41,133 nucleotides of DNA from Aeromicrobium sp. (lineage in GTDB: Bacteria; Actinomycetota; Actinomycetes; Propionibacteriales; Nocardioidaceae), in contig JAOPWZ010000098.1 of assembly GCA_025965435.1 (NCBI GenBank), forward strand, positions 1 to 41,133. Reading direction: 5' to 3'. Below the pieces are notes generated by a model. It saw only the letters and a list, made by a program, of their open reading frames with translations, searched no databases and was not told the origin of the DNA. How positions within the stretch are numbered: position 1 is the stretch's first letter; every line of letters begins with the position of its first letter. A program made the position numbers and the translations under genes. This document shows positions 1-11,399 of the stretch, in pieces.

Positions 1-479
1 TCGGCCGAGACGCTGCCGGCCTCGTTCGACAGGTGGATGGCTCCGGACGCATCGGACAGCACCTCCGCCGCGAGGCCACGGGTCTCGGCGTCCACCGCCG
101 TGGCGATGTCGCAGTTGTTCGTCATGAAGCCGACGATCGTCACCGTGTCGACCTGCTTCTCCTCCAACCACTCGGCGACGCCCTCACCGCTGAAGGCGCT
201 TCCGTAGACCTTCGAGGCCCGCTTGAACTCGGGCTTCAGGCGGCGCTCGATCTCGGGGTGCAGCGACCAGCTGGGTGAGTTCACCGCGAACACAGGCGCC
301 CCCTCCGGCATCTCGTGCTGCAGCACGACGACCGGCAGGTCCAGCTCGGTGGCGACGTCGAGGGCTCGCGTGATGTTGGCCAGGGACTGCTCACGCGGCG
401 GGTGCTGGATCTGCAGCACGCCGTCGAAGTACTCGTTCTGGACGTCGACGACGATGAGGGCGCGGCGCTTGGCGGTCAC
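1..479 (-). CDS. Isochorismatase-family cysteine hydrolase (C-terminal end cut by the window)
   Basis: Reverse strand reads VTAKRRALIVVDVQNEYFDGVLQIQHPPREQSLANITRALDVATELDLPVVVLQHEMPEG...VTIVGFMTNNCDIATAVDAETRGL; GTG start at 479 preceded by AAGGAG. DVQNEY and the MTNNC catalytic region are typical of the isochorismatase fold. Confidence 0.85.
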   Translation of the reverse strand, partial: MTAKRRALIVVDVQNEYFDGVLQIQHPPREQSLANITRALDVATELDLPVVVLQHEMPEGAPVFAVNSPSWSLHPEIERRLKPEFKRASKVYGSAFSGEGVAEWLEEKQVDTVTIVGFMTNNCDIATAVDAETRGLAAEVLSDASGAIHLSNEAGSVSA

Positions 480-578
480 GATGATCTCCTTGGTTCAGGG
501 CGGATCTCCATCCTCGCCGCGTCCGGCGGCTATCGTGAGTGGCGCAGATGCCAGCTTTCGATGGATTCAGGACAGACA

Positions 579-1532
579 ATGAAGATTGCGATCCACGCCT
601 TCGACGGCATCAGCCTGTTCCACCTGTCGGTCCCGACGACGGTCTTCGCCGAGGTCAGGCGCCTCGGCCTCGACACCTCGTGGGAGACCACGGTGTGGAG
701 CGCCGAACCTCGGGTGACGACGGCGGAGGGCATCGCGCTCGATGACCTCCGTGGTCCGGAGGCCGCCCTCGAGGCGGATCTGCTCGTCTTCCCGTCGTGG
801 CACGCAGACCTGCGTCCGGCCAATGACGACGTAGCCTCCGCGATCGCCGACGCCGCTCGTCGGGGTGCCCGCTTGGCCGGGCTGTGCCTGGGCGCCTTCC
901 CGCTTGCCGGTTCGGGCCTGCTGGACGGGCGATCCGTCGTCACCCACTGGGGTGCCGCCGACGAGATGCCGACCAAGTACCCGTCGGTGCTGGTCAATGC
1001 CGACTCGATCTACATCGACCACGGGGACGTGCTGACGTCCGCCGGCACGGCATCGGCGATCGACGCCTGCCTGCACATCGTCCGTCGAGAGCTCGGGTCG
1101 GAGGCCACGGCGACGCTGGCCAGGTACCTCGTCGTCGCCCCGCACCGGGACGGCGGGCAGGCGCAGTACATCACCCGCCCCATGCCCGAGCCCGACGGAG
1201 TCGGGCAGCTCGGAAGCACGATCGAGTGGACCCTGACGAACCTGGACCAACGGATCAGCGTGGACACGATGGCGGCGCACGCCCAGATGAGCAAGCGCAA
1301 CTTCACCCGCCGCTTCACCGAGGTCACCGGATCGAGCCCGGCACGATGGTTGATGACCCGGCGCCTGGACGAGTCGCGCCGGCTGCTGGAGCGCACGACC
1401 CTGCCGATCGACACGATCGCGACACGCAGCGGCTTCGGCAGCGTCGTGACGTTCCGCCAGCGCTTCGGCGACGCCTACGGCACGACGCCCACCTCGTACC
1501 GCCGCCGATTCGCGGTGCACGCCGCCGGCTGA
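579..1532 (+). CDS. GlxA-family transcriptional regulator (DJ-1/PfpI-like domain plus AraC HTH)
   Basis: MKIAIHAFDGISLFHLSVPTTVFAEVRRLG...LCLGAFPLAGSGLLDGRSVVTHW...AHAQMSKRNFTRRFTEVTGSSPARWLMTRRLDESRRLLE...GFGSVVTFRQRFGDAYGTTPTSYRRRF. Confidence 0.9.
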   Translation: MKIAIHAFDGISLFHLSVPTTVFAEVRRLGLDTSWETTVWSAEPRVTTAEGIALDDLRGPEAALEADLLVFPSWHADLRPANDDVASAIADAARRGARLAGLCLGAFPLAGSGLLDGRSVVTHWGAADEMPTKYPSVLVNADSIYIDHGDVLTSAGTASAIDACLHIVRRELGSEATATLARYLVVAPHRDGGQAQYITRPMPEPDGVGQLGSTIEWTLTNLDQRISVDTMAAHAQMSKRNFTRRFTEVTGSSPARWLMTRRLDESRRLLERTTLPIDTIATRSGFGSVVTFRQRFGDAYGTTPTSYRRRFAVHAAG

Positions 1533-1561
1533 CCTCGCGAGACGCCCCGACGTCGCGGTCG

Positions 1562-3064
1562 TCAGAGGCCGGCGGCGAGCCGGTAGTAGGCCTGGTTCCA
1601 GCGGAGCTCCTTGAGGAACGTCCGCGGCGTGGTGTCCGCATCGATGTGCAGCAGCTCGGTGCTCAGCATCTCGGCGAGGTCGTCGAACTCCTCCATCCCG
1701 ATGGCCGTCGTCAGCACGGTGTGGTGCGGGCCGCCGGCGATGATCCACGCCTCCGCCGCCGTGACGAGGGACGGGTGCGCCTGCCACACCGCGCAGGCGA
1801 CCGGCAGCCGCGGGAGCGCCTCGTCCGGCTCGACCAAGGTGATGTCGTTGGCGGTGAGCCGGAAGCGGTCGCCCAGGTCGGACAGGCCGACCACGATGCC
1901 CTCGCCGGGATCGGCGATGAAGCGCATCCGCACCGGGTCCTCCCGGTTGCCCATCGAGAGCGGGTGCACCTCGATCGTCGGCTTCTGCGACGTGATGCTG
2001 GGGCAGACCTCGAGCATGTGGGCGCCGAGTGACTTCTCGTTGCCGGGCTCCAGGTGGTACGTGTAGTCCTCCATGAAGGACGTGCCGCCGGGTCGACCCG
2101 CGGCCATGGCCTTGGTCGTGCGGACGAGGACCGAGGTCTTCCAGTCCCCCTCTCCCCCGAAGCCGTAGCCGTCGGCCATCAGCCGCTGCACCGCGAGGCC
2201 CGGCAGCTGGCGGAGCCCGCCGAGGTCCTCGAAGCTCGTCGTGAACGCCCCGAAGCCGCCCTCCTCGAGGAACTCGCGCAGACCGGCCTCGATCCGCGCG
2301 CCGTAGCGGAGACTGCCATGTCGATCTCCCCCGGAGCGCAGCTCGGCGGCGATGTCGTAGAGGTCCTCGTACTCCGCGACCAGCTTGTCGATGCGGGTGT
2401 CGTCGACAGCGTCCACGACATCGACCAGGTCGTTGACACCGTACGTGTTGACCGAGACGCCGAACTTGAGCTCGGCCTCCACCTTGTCGCCCTCGGTGAC
2501 GGCGACGTCGCGCATGTTGTCCCCGAACCGGGCCAGCTTGAGCGACCGCAGCTCGGCGGCGCCGGCCGCGGCCCGGGCCCACGCACCTACCCTGCGACCC
2601 ACGGCGGGGTTGGACACGTGGCCGGCGACGGTCTTGCGGGCCACGCCGAGGCGGGTCTGGATGAAGCCGAACTCGCGATCGCCGTGCGCCGCCTGGTTCA
2701 GGTTCATGAAGTCCATGTCGATCGTGGACCACGGGATGTCGCGGTGCGCCTGGGTGTGCAGGTGCAGGAACGGCTTCTGCAGCGCGTCGAGCCCCTGGAT
2801 CCACATCTTGGCCGGAGAGAACGTGTGCATCCAGCCGATCAGGCCGACGCAGCCGTCGTCGGCGTTGGCCTCGAGGATCGTCCGGCGGATCGCGTCGGAC
2901 GAGGTGAGCACCGGACGCCACACGACCCGCAGCGACAGCTCCGGACTCTCCGCGAGCACGCCGGCGACCTCACGCGACTGCTCGGCGACCTGGCGCAACG
3001 TGTCCTCGCCGTACAGGCCCTGGCTGCCGGTGAGGAACCAGATCTCGCGGTCCGCGCTGCCCAT
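1562..3064 (-). CDS. araA: L-arabinose isomerase
   Basis: [30 protein letters not shown]...[16 protein letters not shown]...; about 500 aa, next to araD and araB. Confidence 0.95.
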   Translation of the reverse strand: MGSADREIWFLTGSQGLYGEDTLRQVAEQSREVAGVLAESPELSLRVVWRPVLTSSDAIRRTILEANADDGCVGLIGWMHTFSPAKMWIQGLDALQKPFLHLHTQAHRDIPWSTIDMDFMNLNQAAHGDREFGFIQTRLGVARKTVAGHVSNPAVGRRVGAWARAAAGAAELRSLKLARFGDNMRDVAVTEGDKVEAELKFGVSVNTYGVNDLVDVVDAVDDTRIDKLVAEYEDLYDIAAELRSGGDRHGSLRYGARIEAGLREFLEEGGFGAFTTSFEDLGGLRQLPGLAVQRLMADGYGFGGEGDWKTSVLVRTTKAMAAGRPGGTSFMEDYTYHLEPGNEKSLGAHMLEVCPSITSQKPTIEVHPLSMGNREDPVRMRFIADPGEGIVVGLSDLGDRFRLTANDITLVEPDEALPRLPVACAVWQAHPSLVTAAEAWIIAGGPHHTVLTTAIGMEEFDDLAEMLSTELLHIDADTTPRTFLKELRWNQAYYRLAAGL

Positions 3065-3093
3065 GGACGTCTCCTTCTGACGGTTTGCACGGC

Positions 3094-3768
3094 TCACTGG
3101 CCATACGCGTTCTGGTAGCGGTCGAACAGGCTGGACACCTGCTCCTGCGCGATGGGCACCGGCTCGCCGAGCTGGCGGGCGATGTGGGTCGTGCGGGCGA
3201 CGTCCTCGCACATCACGGCGGCCTTGACCGCCGAGCGGGCGTCCCGGCCGATCGCGAAGACGCCGTGGTTCTGCATCAGGACGGCCGGCGAGCGGCTGCC
3301 GCGCAGGGTCTGCACGATGCCCCGGCCGATCGAGTCGTCGCCGATCAGCGCGAACGGTCCGACCGGGATCTCACCGCCGAACTCATCGGCCATCATCGTC
3401 AGGACGCACGGGATGGGCTCGGCCCGTGCCGCCCACGCCGTCGCGTACGTCGAGTGGGTGTGCACGACGCCGCCGACCTCGGGCAGGTGCCGGTAGACGT
3501 ACGCCTGCGCGGCGGTGTCGGACGACGGCGCGAGGTCACCCTCGAGCACCGTGCCCACGAGGTCGGTCACGACCATGTTGTCCGGCGTGAGGTCGTCGTA
3601 GCTGACCCCGCTCGGCTTGATCACCATCGCGTCGGCACCGGGGACCCGGGCCGAGACGTTGCCGGCCGTCCAGACGACCAGCTCGTAGCGCGTCAGCTCG
3701 GCGTGCAGCTCGCACACCTCACGGCGCAGACGCGTGATCGTCGACCGGACGTCCTGCGTGACCGTCAT
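3094..3768 (-). CDS. araD: L-ribulose-5-phosphate 4-epimerase
   Basis: Class II aldolase/adducin fold: [29 protein letters not shown]...[16 protein letters not shown]...[16 protein letters not shown] overlap with araB. Confidence 0.93.
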   Translation of the reverse strand: MTVTQDVRSTITRLRREVCELHAELTRYELVVWTAGNVSARVPGADAMVIKPSGVSYDDLTPDNMVVTDLVGTVLEGDLAPSSDTAAQAYVYRHLPEVGGVVHTHSTYATAWAARAEPIPCVLTMMADEFGGEIPVGPFALIGDDSIGRGIVQTLRGSRSPAVLMQNHGVFAIGRDARSAVKAAVMCEDVARTTHIARQLGEPVPIAQEQVSSLFDRYQNAYGQ

Positions 3769-5435
3769 GACGCACCACCGCCGAGCACCTCGCGGCGCAG
3801 CGCACGCAGGCGGTGCATGACGTCGTTGCCGCCGCGACCGAAGTGGTCGTGCAGCGCGGTGTACTCCGCGAAGAGGCGGTCGTAGGTTTCTGAGCGCCCC
3901 TCATCGGGCAGCACCGCTGCCCGATGGAGGGAGCCCATAGCCTTCGCGGCGGCGCGTATGTCCGCGTACGCGCCGGCCGCGACGGCGGCATGGAGGGCAG
4001 CGCCCAGCGCGGGGCCCTGCTCGGACCCGATCACCGCGAGCGGCAGCCGGGTCACGTCGGAGTAGATCTGCATCAGCAGCGGGTTCTTGGACAGCCCGCC
4101 CGCGATGACGAGCTCGTGGACCGGGACCCCACTGGCGTTGAACGCCTCGATGATCGTGCGGGTGCCGAACGCGGTCGCCTCGATCAGGGCCCGGTAGACG
4201 TCCTCGGGGCGCGTCGCGAGCGTCTGGCCGAGCACGAGCCCGGTCAGCTCGTGGTCGACGAGCACCGACCGGTTGCCGCTGTGCCAGTCGAGGGCGACGA
4301 GGCCGTGCGCGCCGACCGGCTGGCGCGATGCCAGCTCGGCGAGGTGCTCGTGCACGCTGGTCCCGGCGGCGGCCGCGGCTTCGCTGACGTAGGCGGGGAC
4401 GCCGTGCTCGACGAACCAGCCGAAGATGTCACCGACGCCGCTCTGACCGGCCTCGTAGCCCCACGTGCCGGCGACGATCCCGCCCTCGACCACGCCGCAC
4501 ATGCCCGGCACCTCGCGCAGCACCTCGGCGCTCATGACGTGGCACGTCGAGGTCCCCATGATCGCCACCATCTGGCCGGCATCGACGGCCTGCGCCGCCG
4601 GTGCGGTGACGTGCGCGTCGACGTTGCCGACCGCCACCGCGATGCCCTCGGGCAGCCCGGTCCAGCTCGCCGCCTCGGCCGTCAACCCTCCGGCGCGATG
4701 ACCGAGCTGACCGATCGGCTGCGCGAGTTTAGCGTTAACAAAATCGGCAAAACCAGGGTTGAGCCCGGCCAGGAAGTCGTCCCCCGGGTAGGCGTCGTCC
4801 TGCAGGATCCCCTTGTAGCCGGCGGAGCAGGCGTTGCGGACGTACGTGCCGCTCAGCCGCCAGACGATCCAGTCGGCGGCCTCGACGAAGCGCTCCATCG
4901 TCGCGTAGACCTCCGGATCCTCCTCGAGGATCTGCAACCCTTTGGCGAACTCCCACTCCGAGGAGATCAGCCCGCCGTAGCGCGGCAGCCAGGCCTCACC
5001 GCGCTGGTCGGCGAGGGTGTTGATGCGGTCGGCCTGCCCCTGCGCGGCGTGGTGCTTCCACAGCTTGACGTACGCGTGCGGCCGGTCGGCGAGCTGCGGC
5101 AGCTCGTTGAGCGGGGTGCCGTCGGCGAGGGTCGGCACCATCGTGCACGCCGTGAAGTCCGTCGCGATGCCGATGACCTGCGCGGGGTCGATCCCGGCGG
5201 CCCGGACGGCGTCCGGCACGGCGTGGCGCAGCACGTCGATGTAGTCCGCGGGCACCTGCAGGGCCCAGTCCGGCGGCAGCGGCACGCCGGGCGTCGTCGG
5301 CAAGGCGTCGGTCAGGACGGCATGCGCGTAGACGTGCACCGCACTCGCGAGCTCACGACCGTCCCCGACCGCGACCACGAGCGCCCGGCCGGAGAGGGTG
5401 CCGAAGTCGACCCCCACGACGTACTGCTCGCTCAT
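3765..5435 (-). CDS. araB: Ribulokinase (FGGY family)
   Basis: MSEQYVVGVDFGTLSGRALVVAVGDGRELASAVHVYAHAVL...; about 556 aa, AGGLSKNPLLMQIYSDV motif. Confidence 0.95.
   Translation of the reverse strand: MSEQYVVGVDFGTLSGRALVVAVGDGRELASAVHVYAHAVLTDALPTTPGVPLPPDWALQVPADYIDVLRHAVPDAVRAAGIDPAQVIGIATDFTACTMVPTLADGTPLNELPQLADRPHAYVKLWKHHAAQGQADRINTLADQRGEAWLPRYGGLISSEWEFAKGLQILEEDPEVYATMERFVEAADWIVWRLSGTYVRNACSAGYKGILQDDAYPGDDFLAGLNPGFADFVNAKLAQPIGQLGHRAGGLTAEAASWTGLPEGIAVAVGNVDAHVTAPAAQAVDAGQMVAIMGTSTCHVMSAEVLREVPGMCGVVEGGIVAGTWGYEAGQSGVGDIFGWFVEHGVPAYVSEAAAAAGTSVHEHLAELASRQPVGAHGLVALDWHSGNRSVLVDHELTGLVLGQTLATRPEDVYRALIEATAFGTRTIIEAFNASGVPVHELVIAGGLSKNPLLMQIYSDVTRLPLAVIGSEQGPALGAALHAAVAAGAYADIRAAAKAMGSLHRAAVLPDEGRSETYDRLFAEYTALHDHFGRGGNDVMHRLRALRREVLGGGAS
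4728..4743. promoter_or_regulatory. Operator-like sequence inside araB
   Basis: TTTAGCGTTAACAAAA; TTAGCGTTAACAA (4729-4741) matches TTAGCGCTAACAA (11291-11303) at 12 of 13 positions. Confidence 0.5.
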
Positions 5436-6451
5436 CGCTCCGCCTTCCGCGTCCCGACGGGCGACGCGCTCGACCGGCGGATCAGCTCCGGCTCGATGAG
5501 CCGCGGGAGGTCCTCGTCCTCCCCGAGGATCGCCGCGTGCAGGACCGCGATCGCCCGACGACCGACCTCCTGGAAGTTCTGCCGGACCGTGGTCAGCGGC
5601 GGGTTGAGGAACTCGGCCTCCGGTGTGTCGTCGAATCCGACGATGCTCATGTCGTCGGGGACCGTCAGGCCCGCCTCGTCCAGCGCCCGCATCAGGCCGA
5701 TCGCCATCTGGTCGTTGGCGACGAACACCGCGGTGGGCCCGGGGTCGGACACCAGCGCGCGGCCCGCGACGTAGCCGCTGCGGGGCGTCCAGTCGCCCAG
5801 GAGGAGCGGGCCGACGGCCTGCCCCGCCTCGCGCAGGGCGTCCTCCCAACCCTGCCGGCGTGCCTCCGCCTCGGTCCAGGCGAGGGGGCCGCGGACGTGC
5901 GCGATCGAGGTGTGGCCGAGCTCGAGCAGGAGCCGCGTCGCCTCGTACGCGCCGCGGTGCTGGTCGACCCCGACCGCGGACTTGGCGCGGGACAGGTCGC
6001 CCTCGACGACGACGAGCGGGACGCCCGGGTCCTGGCGCCGGATGGCGTCGAGCGCCTCGTGCTGCGCCGCGATCATGACGATGCCCTCGACCGACTGCCG
6101 CATCAGGTGGTCGATCGCGTCGGTGAGCGACTGCGCGGTGACCGTCGAGAGGCTCACCGACCCGGCGAAGTAGCCCGCCTGGCGAGCGGCGTCCTCGACG
6201 GTGCGGCGGACGCTGTTGGGGCCGTACAGCCCCGACTCGGTGCTGATGATCCCGATGGTGGACGACTTGCGCGTCACGAGCGCCCGGGCCGCGGTGTTGG
6301 GCCGGTAGCCCAGCTCCTTGATCGCCGCCTCGACCCGCTCGCGCGTCGACGGCCTGATGTTGGGCATGCCGTTGATGACCCGGGAGACCGTCTGGTGGGA
6401 CACCCCGGCGACCTTCGCGACATCGGCCATCACCGGCGGCGTCGACGTCAC
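5432..6451 (-). CDS. LacI-family transcriptional regulator, likely arabinose repressor
   Basis: GTG start: VTSTPPVMADVAKVAGVSHQTVSRVINGMPNIRPSTRERVEAAIKELGYRPNTAARAL; encoded inside the operon with overlapping start/stop codons. Confidence 0.92.
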   Translation of the reverse strand: MTSTPPVMADVAKVAGVSHQTVSRVINGMPNIRPSTRERVEAAIKELGYRPNTAARALVTRKSSTIGIISTESGLYGPNSVRRTVEDAARQAGYFAGSVSLSTVTAQSLTDAIDHLMRQSVEGIVMIAAQHEALDAIRRQDPGVPLVVVEGDLSRAKSAVGVDQHRGAYEATRLLLELGHTSIAHVRGPLAWTEAEARRQGWEDALREAGQAVGPLLLGDWTPRSGYVAGRALVSDPGPTAVFVANDQMAIGLMRALDEAGLTVPDDMSIVGFDDTPEAEFLNPPLTTVRQNFQEVGRRAIAVLHAAILGEDEDLPRLIEPELIRRSSASPVGTRKAER

Positions 6452-7464
6452 GCGGGCCTCCGCGTGAAGATCCGCTGGATCATGACGAACACCAGCAGCA
6501 GCACGCCGATCGTGATCTTGGTCCACCACGAGCTGAGATTACCGTCGAACGAGATGAACGTCTGGATGGTTCCGAGAACCAGCACCCCCAGCGCGGAGCC
6601 GAGCACGAGGCCCGAGCCGCCGGTCAGCAACGTCCCGCCGATGACGACCGCGGCGATCGCGTCGAGCTCCATGCCGACGGCGTGCAGGCTGTAGCCCGAG
6701 AGCATGTAGAGGGAGAACAGCAGTCCGGCCAGCGACGAGCAGAAGCCGCTGATGACGTACACGCCGACCTTGGTCCGGGCGACCGCCAGCCCCATCAGGA
6801 GGGCCGACTGCTCGCTGCCCCCGACGGCGTAGACCGTGCGGCCGAACCGGGTCATGTGCAGGGCCCACGCCGCGATGACCAGCACGACGAGGGAGATCAC
6901 CACGGCCGGGGTGATGAAGTGACCCCCCGGCACCTCGATCGTGCCCATCGCGAACGACGTGAACGTCTCGTTCTTGATCGGGATCGACTCGACGCTGATC
7001 AGGTAGCAGAGGCCACGGGCGAGGAACATCCCGGCGAGCGTCACGATGAACGGCTGGATCTCGAAGTAGTGGATCACCAGGCCCATCAGCAGACCCAGCA
7101 CCGAGCCGGTCAGCAGGACCGCGATGATCGTCAGCGGCGCCGGCCAGCCGGCCCGCAGGGTGGAGGCGGCGATCATCGTGGACAGCGCGACGACCGAGCC
7201 GACCGACAGGTCGATGCCGCCCGTCAGGATCACGAACGTCATGCCGACCGCGAGGACGATCAGGAAGGCGTTGTCGACGAAGAGGTTGAGGATGACCTGC
7301 GGAGACGAGAACCCCTCGTAGCGGATCGTGCCGGCGCCGAACATGCCGACGAACAAGGCGAAGGTCGCGATGACTGGATAGAACCGGGGCGGTGGCGTGT
7401 ATCGGCGGACCGATTCCGGCAGCGAGCTGCCGAGGTCCTTGATCACGGGGGCCTGCACGCTCAT
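6448..7464 (-). CDS. Sugar ABC transporter permease (YjfF-like)
   Basis: MSVQAPVIKDLGSSLPESVRRYTPPPRFYPVIATFALFVGMFGAGTIRYEGFSSPQVILNLFVDNAFLIVLAVGMTFVILTGGIDLSVGSVVALSTM. Confidence 0.88.
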   Translation of the reverse strand: MSVQAPVIKDLGSSLPESVRRYTPPPRFYPVIATFALFVGMFGAGTIRYEGFSSPQVILNLFVDNAFLIVLAVGMTFVILTGGIDLSVGSVVALSTMIAASTLRAGWPAPLTIIAVLLTGSVLGLLMGLVIHYFEIQPFIVTLAGMFLARGLCYLISVESIPIKNETFTSFAMGTIEVPGGHFITPAVVISLVVLVIAAWALHMTRFGRTVYAVGGSEQSALLMGLAVARTKVGVYVISGFCSSLAGLLFSLYMLSGYSLHAVGMELDAIAAVVIGGTLLTGGSGLVLGSALGVLVLGTIQTFISFDGNLSSWWTKITIGVLLLVFVMIQRIFTRRPA

Positions 7465-8478
7465 GCGGCCGAGCCTTTCGTGAGGAGGGGCGACTGTCGT
7501 CGGACGGACAGCGCCGCGCGAGCCTTGGGCGACTGCAGGAGGCAGACCAGGATGACCACGACGGCCTTGAACAGGTAGTTGGTCTCGGACGGGATGCCGA
7601 TCGTGGGGATCGTCGTCGCGAGGGTCTGGATGAACATCGCGCCGATCAGCGTGCCGGTCAGCGAGAACCGGCCGCCGGCCAGCGACGTGCCGCCGATGAC
7701 GACCGCGAGGATCGCGTCGAGCTCGATGAACAGGCCGGCGTTGTTGGCGTCGGCCGCGCTGGTGTTGGACGCGATCATCACCCCGGCGATGCCGGCGCAG
7801 AACGCGACGAAGACGTACACCGTCCAGGTGATGGTGCGGGCCCGGACGCCGGCGAGCCGGCTGGCCTCGGGGTTGATGCCGACGGACTCGATCAGCATGC
7901 CCAGCGCGGTGCGCCGGGTCAGCACGGCCGTGACGGCGAAGACCGCCATGGCGATGAGGATCGCGACGGGCAGACCCAGCACGAAGCCCGCGCCGACCTT
8001 CTTGAACAGGGCGTTGTTGACCGTGATGATCTGGCCGTCGGTGATCAGCATCGCCAGGCCGCGTCCGGCCGTCATCAGCACCAGCGTGGCGATGATCGGC
8101 TGGATCCCGAGCACCGCGATCAGGAACCCGTTCCAGAGCCCGAGCAGCACGCAGACGCCGACCGCCAGGCTCATGGCGACGATCGCCCGGCTCACCGAGC
8201 CCTCGTCGGGCGAGCCGGCCAGGTACGTGCAGGTGACCGCGCCGGCGATCGCGACGATCGCGCCGACCGACAGGTCGATGCCGCGGGTCGCGATGACCAG
8301 CGTCATGCCGAGCGCGATGAGCAGCGTGGGGGCACCGTTGCGCAGGATGTCGATCAGGCTGCCGTAGAGGTGGCCGTCCTGGATCCGGATCGAGAAGAAC
8401 GACGGCGTGGCGATGACGTTGACCACGAGCAGCAGCGCCAGCGCCAGGAGCGGCCAGAACAGGGTGTGACGGGTCAGG

Positions 8479-8486
<8 letters not shown>
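7461..8486 (-). CDS. Sugar ABC transporter permease (YtfT-like)
   Basis: MRSLTRHTLFWPLLALALLLVVNVIATPSFFSIRIQDGHLYGSLIDILRNGAPTLLIALGMTLVIATRGIDLSVGAIVAIAGA. Confidence 0.88.
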
Positions 8487-10038
<1,552 letters not shown>

Positions 10039-10060
10039 CTCGATTCCTCGTCGGTGGGAT

Positions 10061-10090
10061 GGGGCCCTGCGCGCTGTGGCGCAGGGCCCC
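10061..10090. other. Strong intercistronic hairpin between substrate-binding protein and ATPase genes
   Basis: GGGGCCCTGCGC-GCTGTG-GCGCAGGGCCCC: 12-bp perfect stem, 6-nt loop, no T-run after it on the minus strand. Confidence 0.75.
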
Positions 10091-10103
10091 GGACCTGATG
10101 GCG

Positions 10104-11117
10104 TCAGTACTGACGATCGGCCAGGACGGCCTTGGCCTGCTCCTGGTCGAACACGGTCTCCTCCGTCACGACGCGCTCGGGGACCTCTTCACCGGCGACG
10201 ACCTTCTTCGCCAGCTCCATCAGCTGCGGACCGAGGAGCGGGTTGCACTCGACGATGAAGTTGATCTTGCCCTCGGAGAGTGCCGTCATGCCGTCCTTGA
10301 CGGCGTCGACGGTGATGATCTTGATGTCGACGCCCGGCTTCTTGCCGGCCGCCTCGATCGCCTCGATCGCGCCCAGGCCCATGTCGTCGTTGTGCGCGTA
10401 GACGACGTCGATGTCCTGCTGCGACTTCAGGAACGACTCCATGACCTTCTTGCCACCGTCGCGGGTGAAGTCACCCGTCTGCGAAGCGGCGATCTCGATC
10501 GTGTCGTCGGCGGCGATCTTGTCCTCGAAGCCCGTCTTGCGGTCGATCGCCGGAGCGGCACCGGTCGTGCCCTGGAGCTCGACGACCTTGATCGCGCCGT
10601 CCCCGTTGGTGTCGGACGTCTTGGCGTTGTCGACGAGCCACTGGCCGGCCTTCTCGCCCTCGAGCACGAAGTCGGACCCGAGGAACGTCTTGTAGAGCGA
10701 GGTGTCGTCGGAGTCGACGGAGCGGTCGGTGAGGATCACGGGGATCTTGGCCCGCTTGGCCTCGGCCAGCACCGTGTCCCAGCCGGTCTCCACGACCGGG
10801 CTGAAGGCGATGACGTCGACCTTCTGCTGAATGTACGAGCGGATGGCCTTGATCTGGTTCTCCTGCTTCTGCTGCGCGTCGGAGAACTTGAGGTCGATCC
10901 CCGCCTCCTCCGCAGAGGCCTGGATCGACTTGGTGTTGGCTGTCCGCCAACCGCTCTCGGCGCCCACCTGGGCGAAGCCCATGGTGATCTCGTCCGAGCC
11001 CCCCGAACCTCCGGCTCCGCCAGATCCACCGGACCCGCCGTCGCCGTCGCTTCCGCATGCGGCCAGCCCGCCGGCAAGCACCACGCCCGCGGCTACCGTC
11101 ATCAGTTTCTTGAACAC
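10104..11117 (-). CDS. Sugar ABC transporter substrate-binding lipoprotein (YtfQ-like)
   Basis: GTG start at 11117 with GGAGG; lipobox LAGGLAACGSDGDGG; EITMGFAQVGAESGWRTANTKSIQASAEEAGIDLKFSDAQQKQENQIKAIRSYIQQKVDVIAFSPVVETGWD. Confidence 0.9.
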   Translation of the reverse strand: MFKKLMTVAAGVVLAGGLAACGSDGDGGSGGSGGAGGSGGSDEITMGFAQVGAESGWRTANTKSIQASAEEAGIDLKFSDAQQKQENQIKAIRSYIQQKVDVIAFSPVVETGWDTVLAEAKRAKIPVILTDRSVDSDDTSLYKTFLGSDFVLEGEKAGQWLVDNAKTSDTNGDGAIKVVELQGTTGAAPAIDRKTGFEDKIAADDTIEIAASQTGDFTRDGGKKVMESFLKSQQDIDVVYAHNDDMGLGAIEAIEAAGKKPGVDIKIITVDAVKDGMTALSEGKINFIVECNPLLGPQLMELAKKVVAGEEVPERVVTEETVFDQEQAKAVLADRQY

Positions 11118-11283
11118 GATTTCCTCCATCTGATGGGACCCGATGCCACTCGACTTCGGGACAGCAAGGACGGTGGCGGGCGGACATCCGCTTCGCGTCC
11201 CAGGTTTCGCCTCGGGAGAGGTTCGGCCCTTCTTCCGGTTCCGGTGAGCCGTGAAGTGTGATCTGGACCACGAAACCTTGAGT

Positions 11284-11307
11284 TGAATTGTTAGCGCTAA
11301 CAATTCA
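11284..11307. promoter_or_regulatory. LacI-type operator, perfect 24-bp palindrome
   Basis: TGAATTGTTAGCGCTAACAATTCA is its own reverse complement; it lies upstream of the substrate-binding protein gene of the arabinose operon. Confidence 0.9.
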
Positions 11308-11315
11308 GTCGTCAA
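11287..11315 (-). promoter_or_regulatory. Probable promoter of the arabinose operon, overlapped by the operator
   Basis: On the minus strand TTGACG (11315-11310) is followed after 16-17 nt by TAACAA/AACAAT; the palindrome covers the spacer and -10. Confidence 0.5.
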
Positions 11316-11399
11316 GGGGTTTCCGTCACAAATTTCCGGGTGCCGTCCCGCTCCCGCCGGCGCCTCCTACCTGCGGACCTGAGCGGTCGGCGCGGCGCC

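Noticed and set aside
567-2921. 784-aa minus-strand ORF spanning the GlxA gene and araA
   Set aside because: Low-complexity Arg/Ala/Gly-rich translation, antisense or out of frame with two clearly recognised genes; typical spurious ORF in high-GC DNA.
3924-5774. 616-aa plus-strand ORF antisense to araB and lacI
   Set aside because: No recognisable domain; mirrors codon-position GC of the true minus-strand genes.
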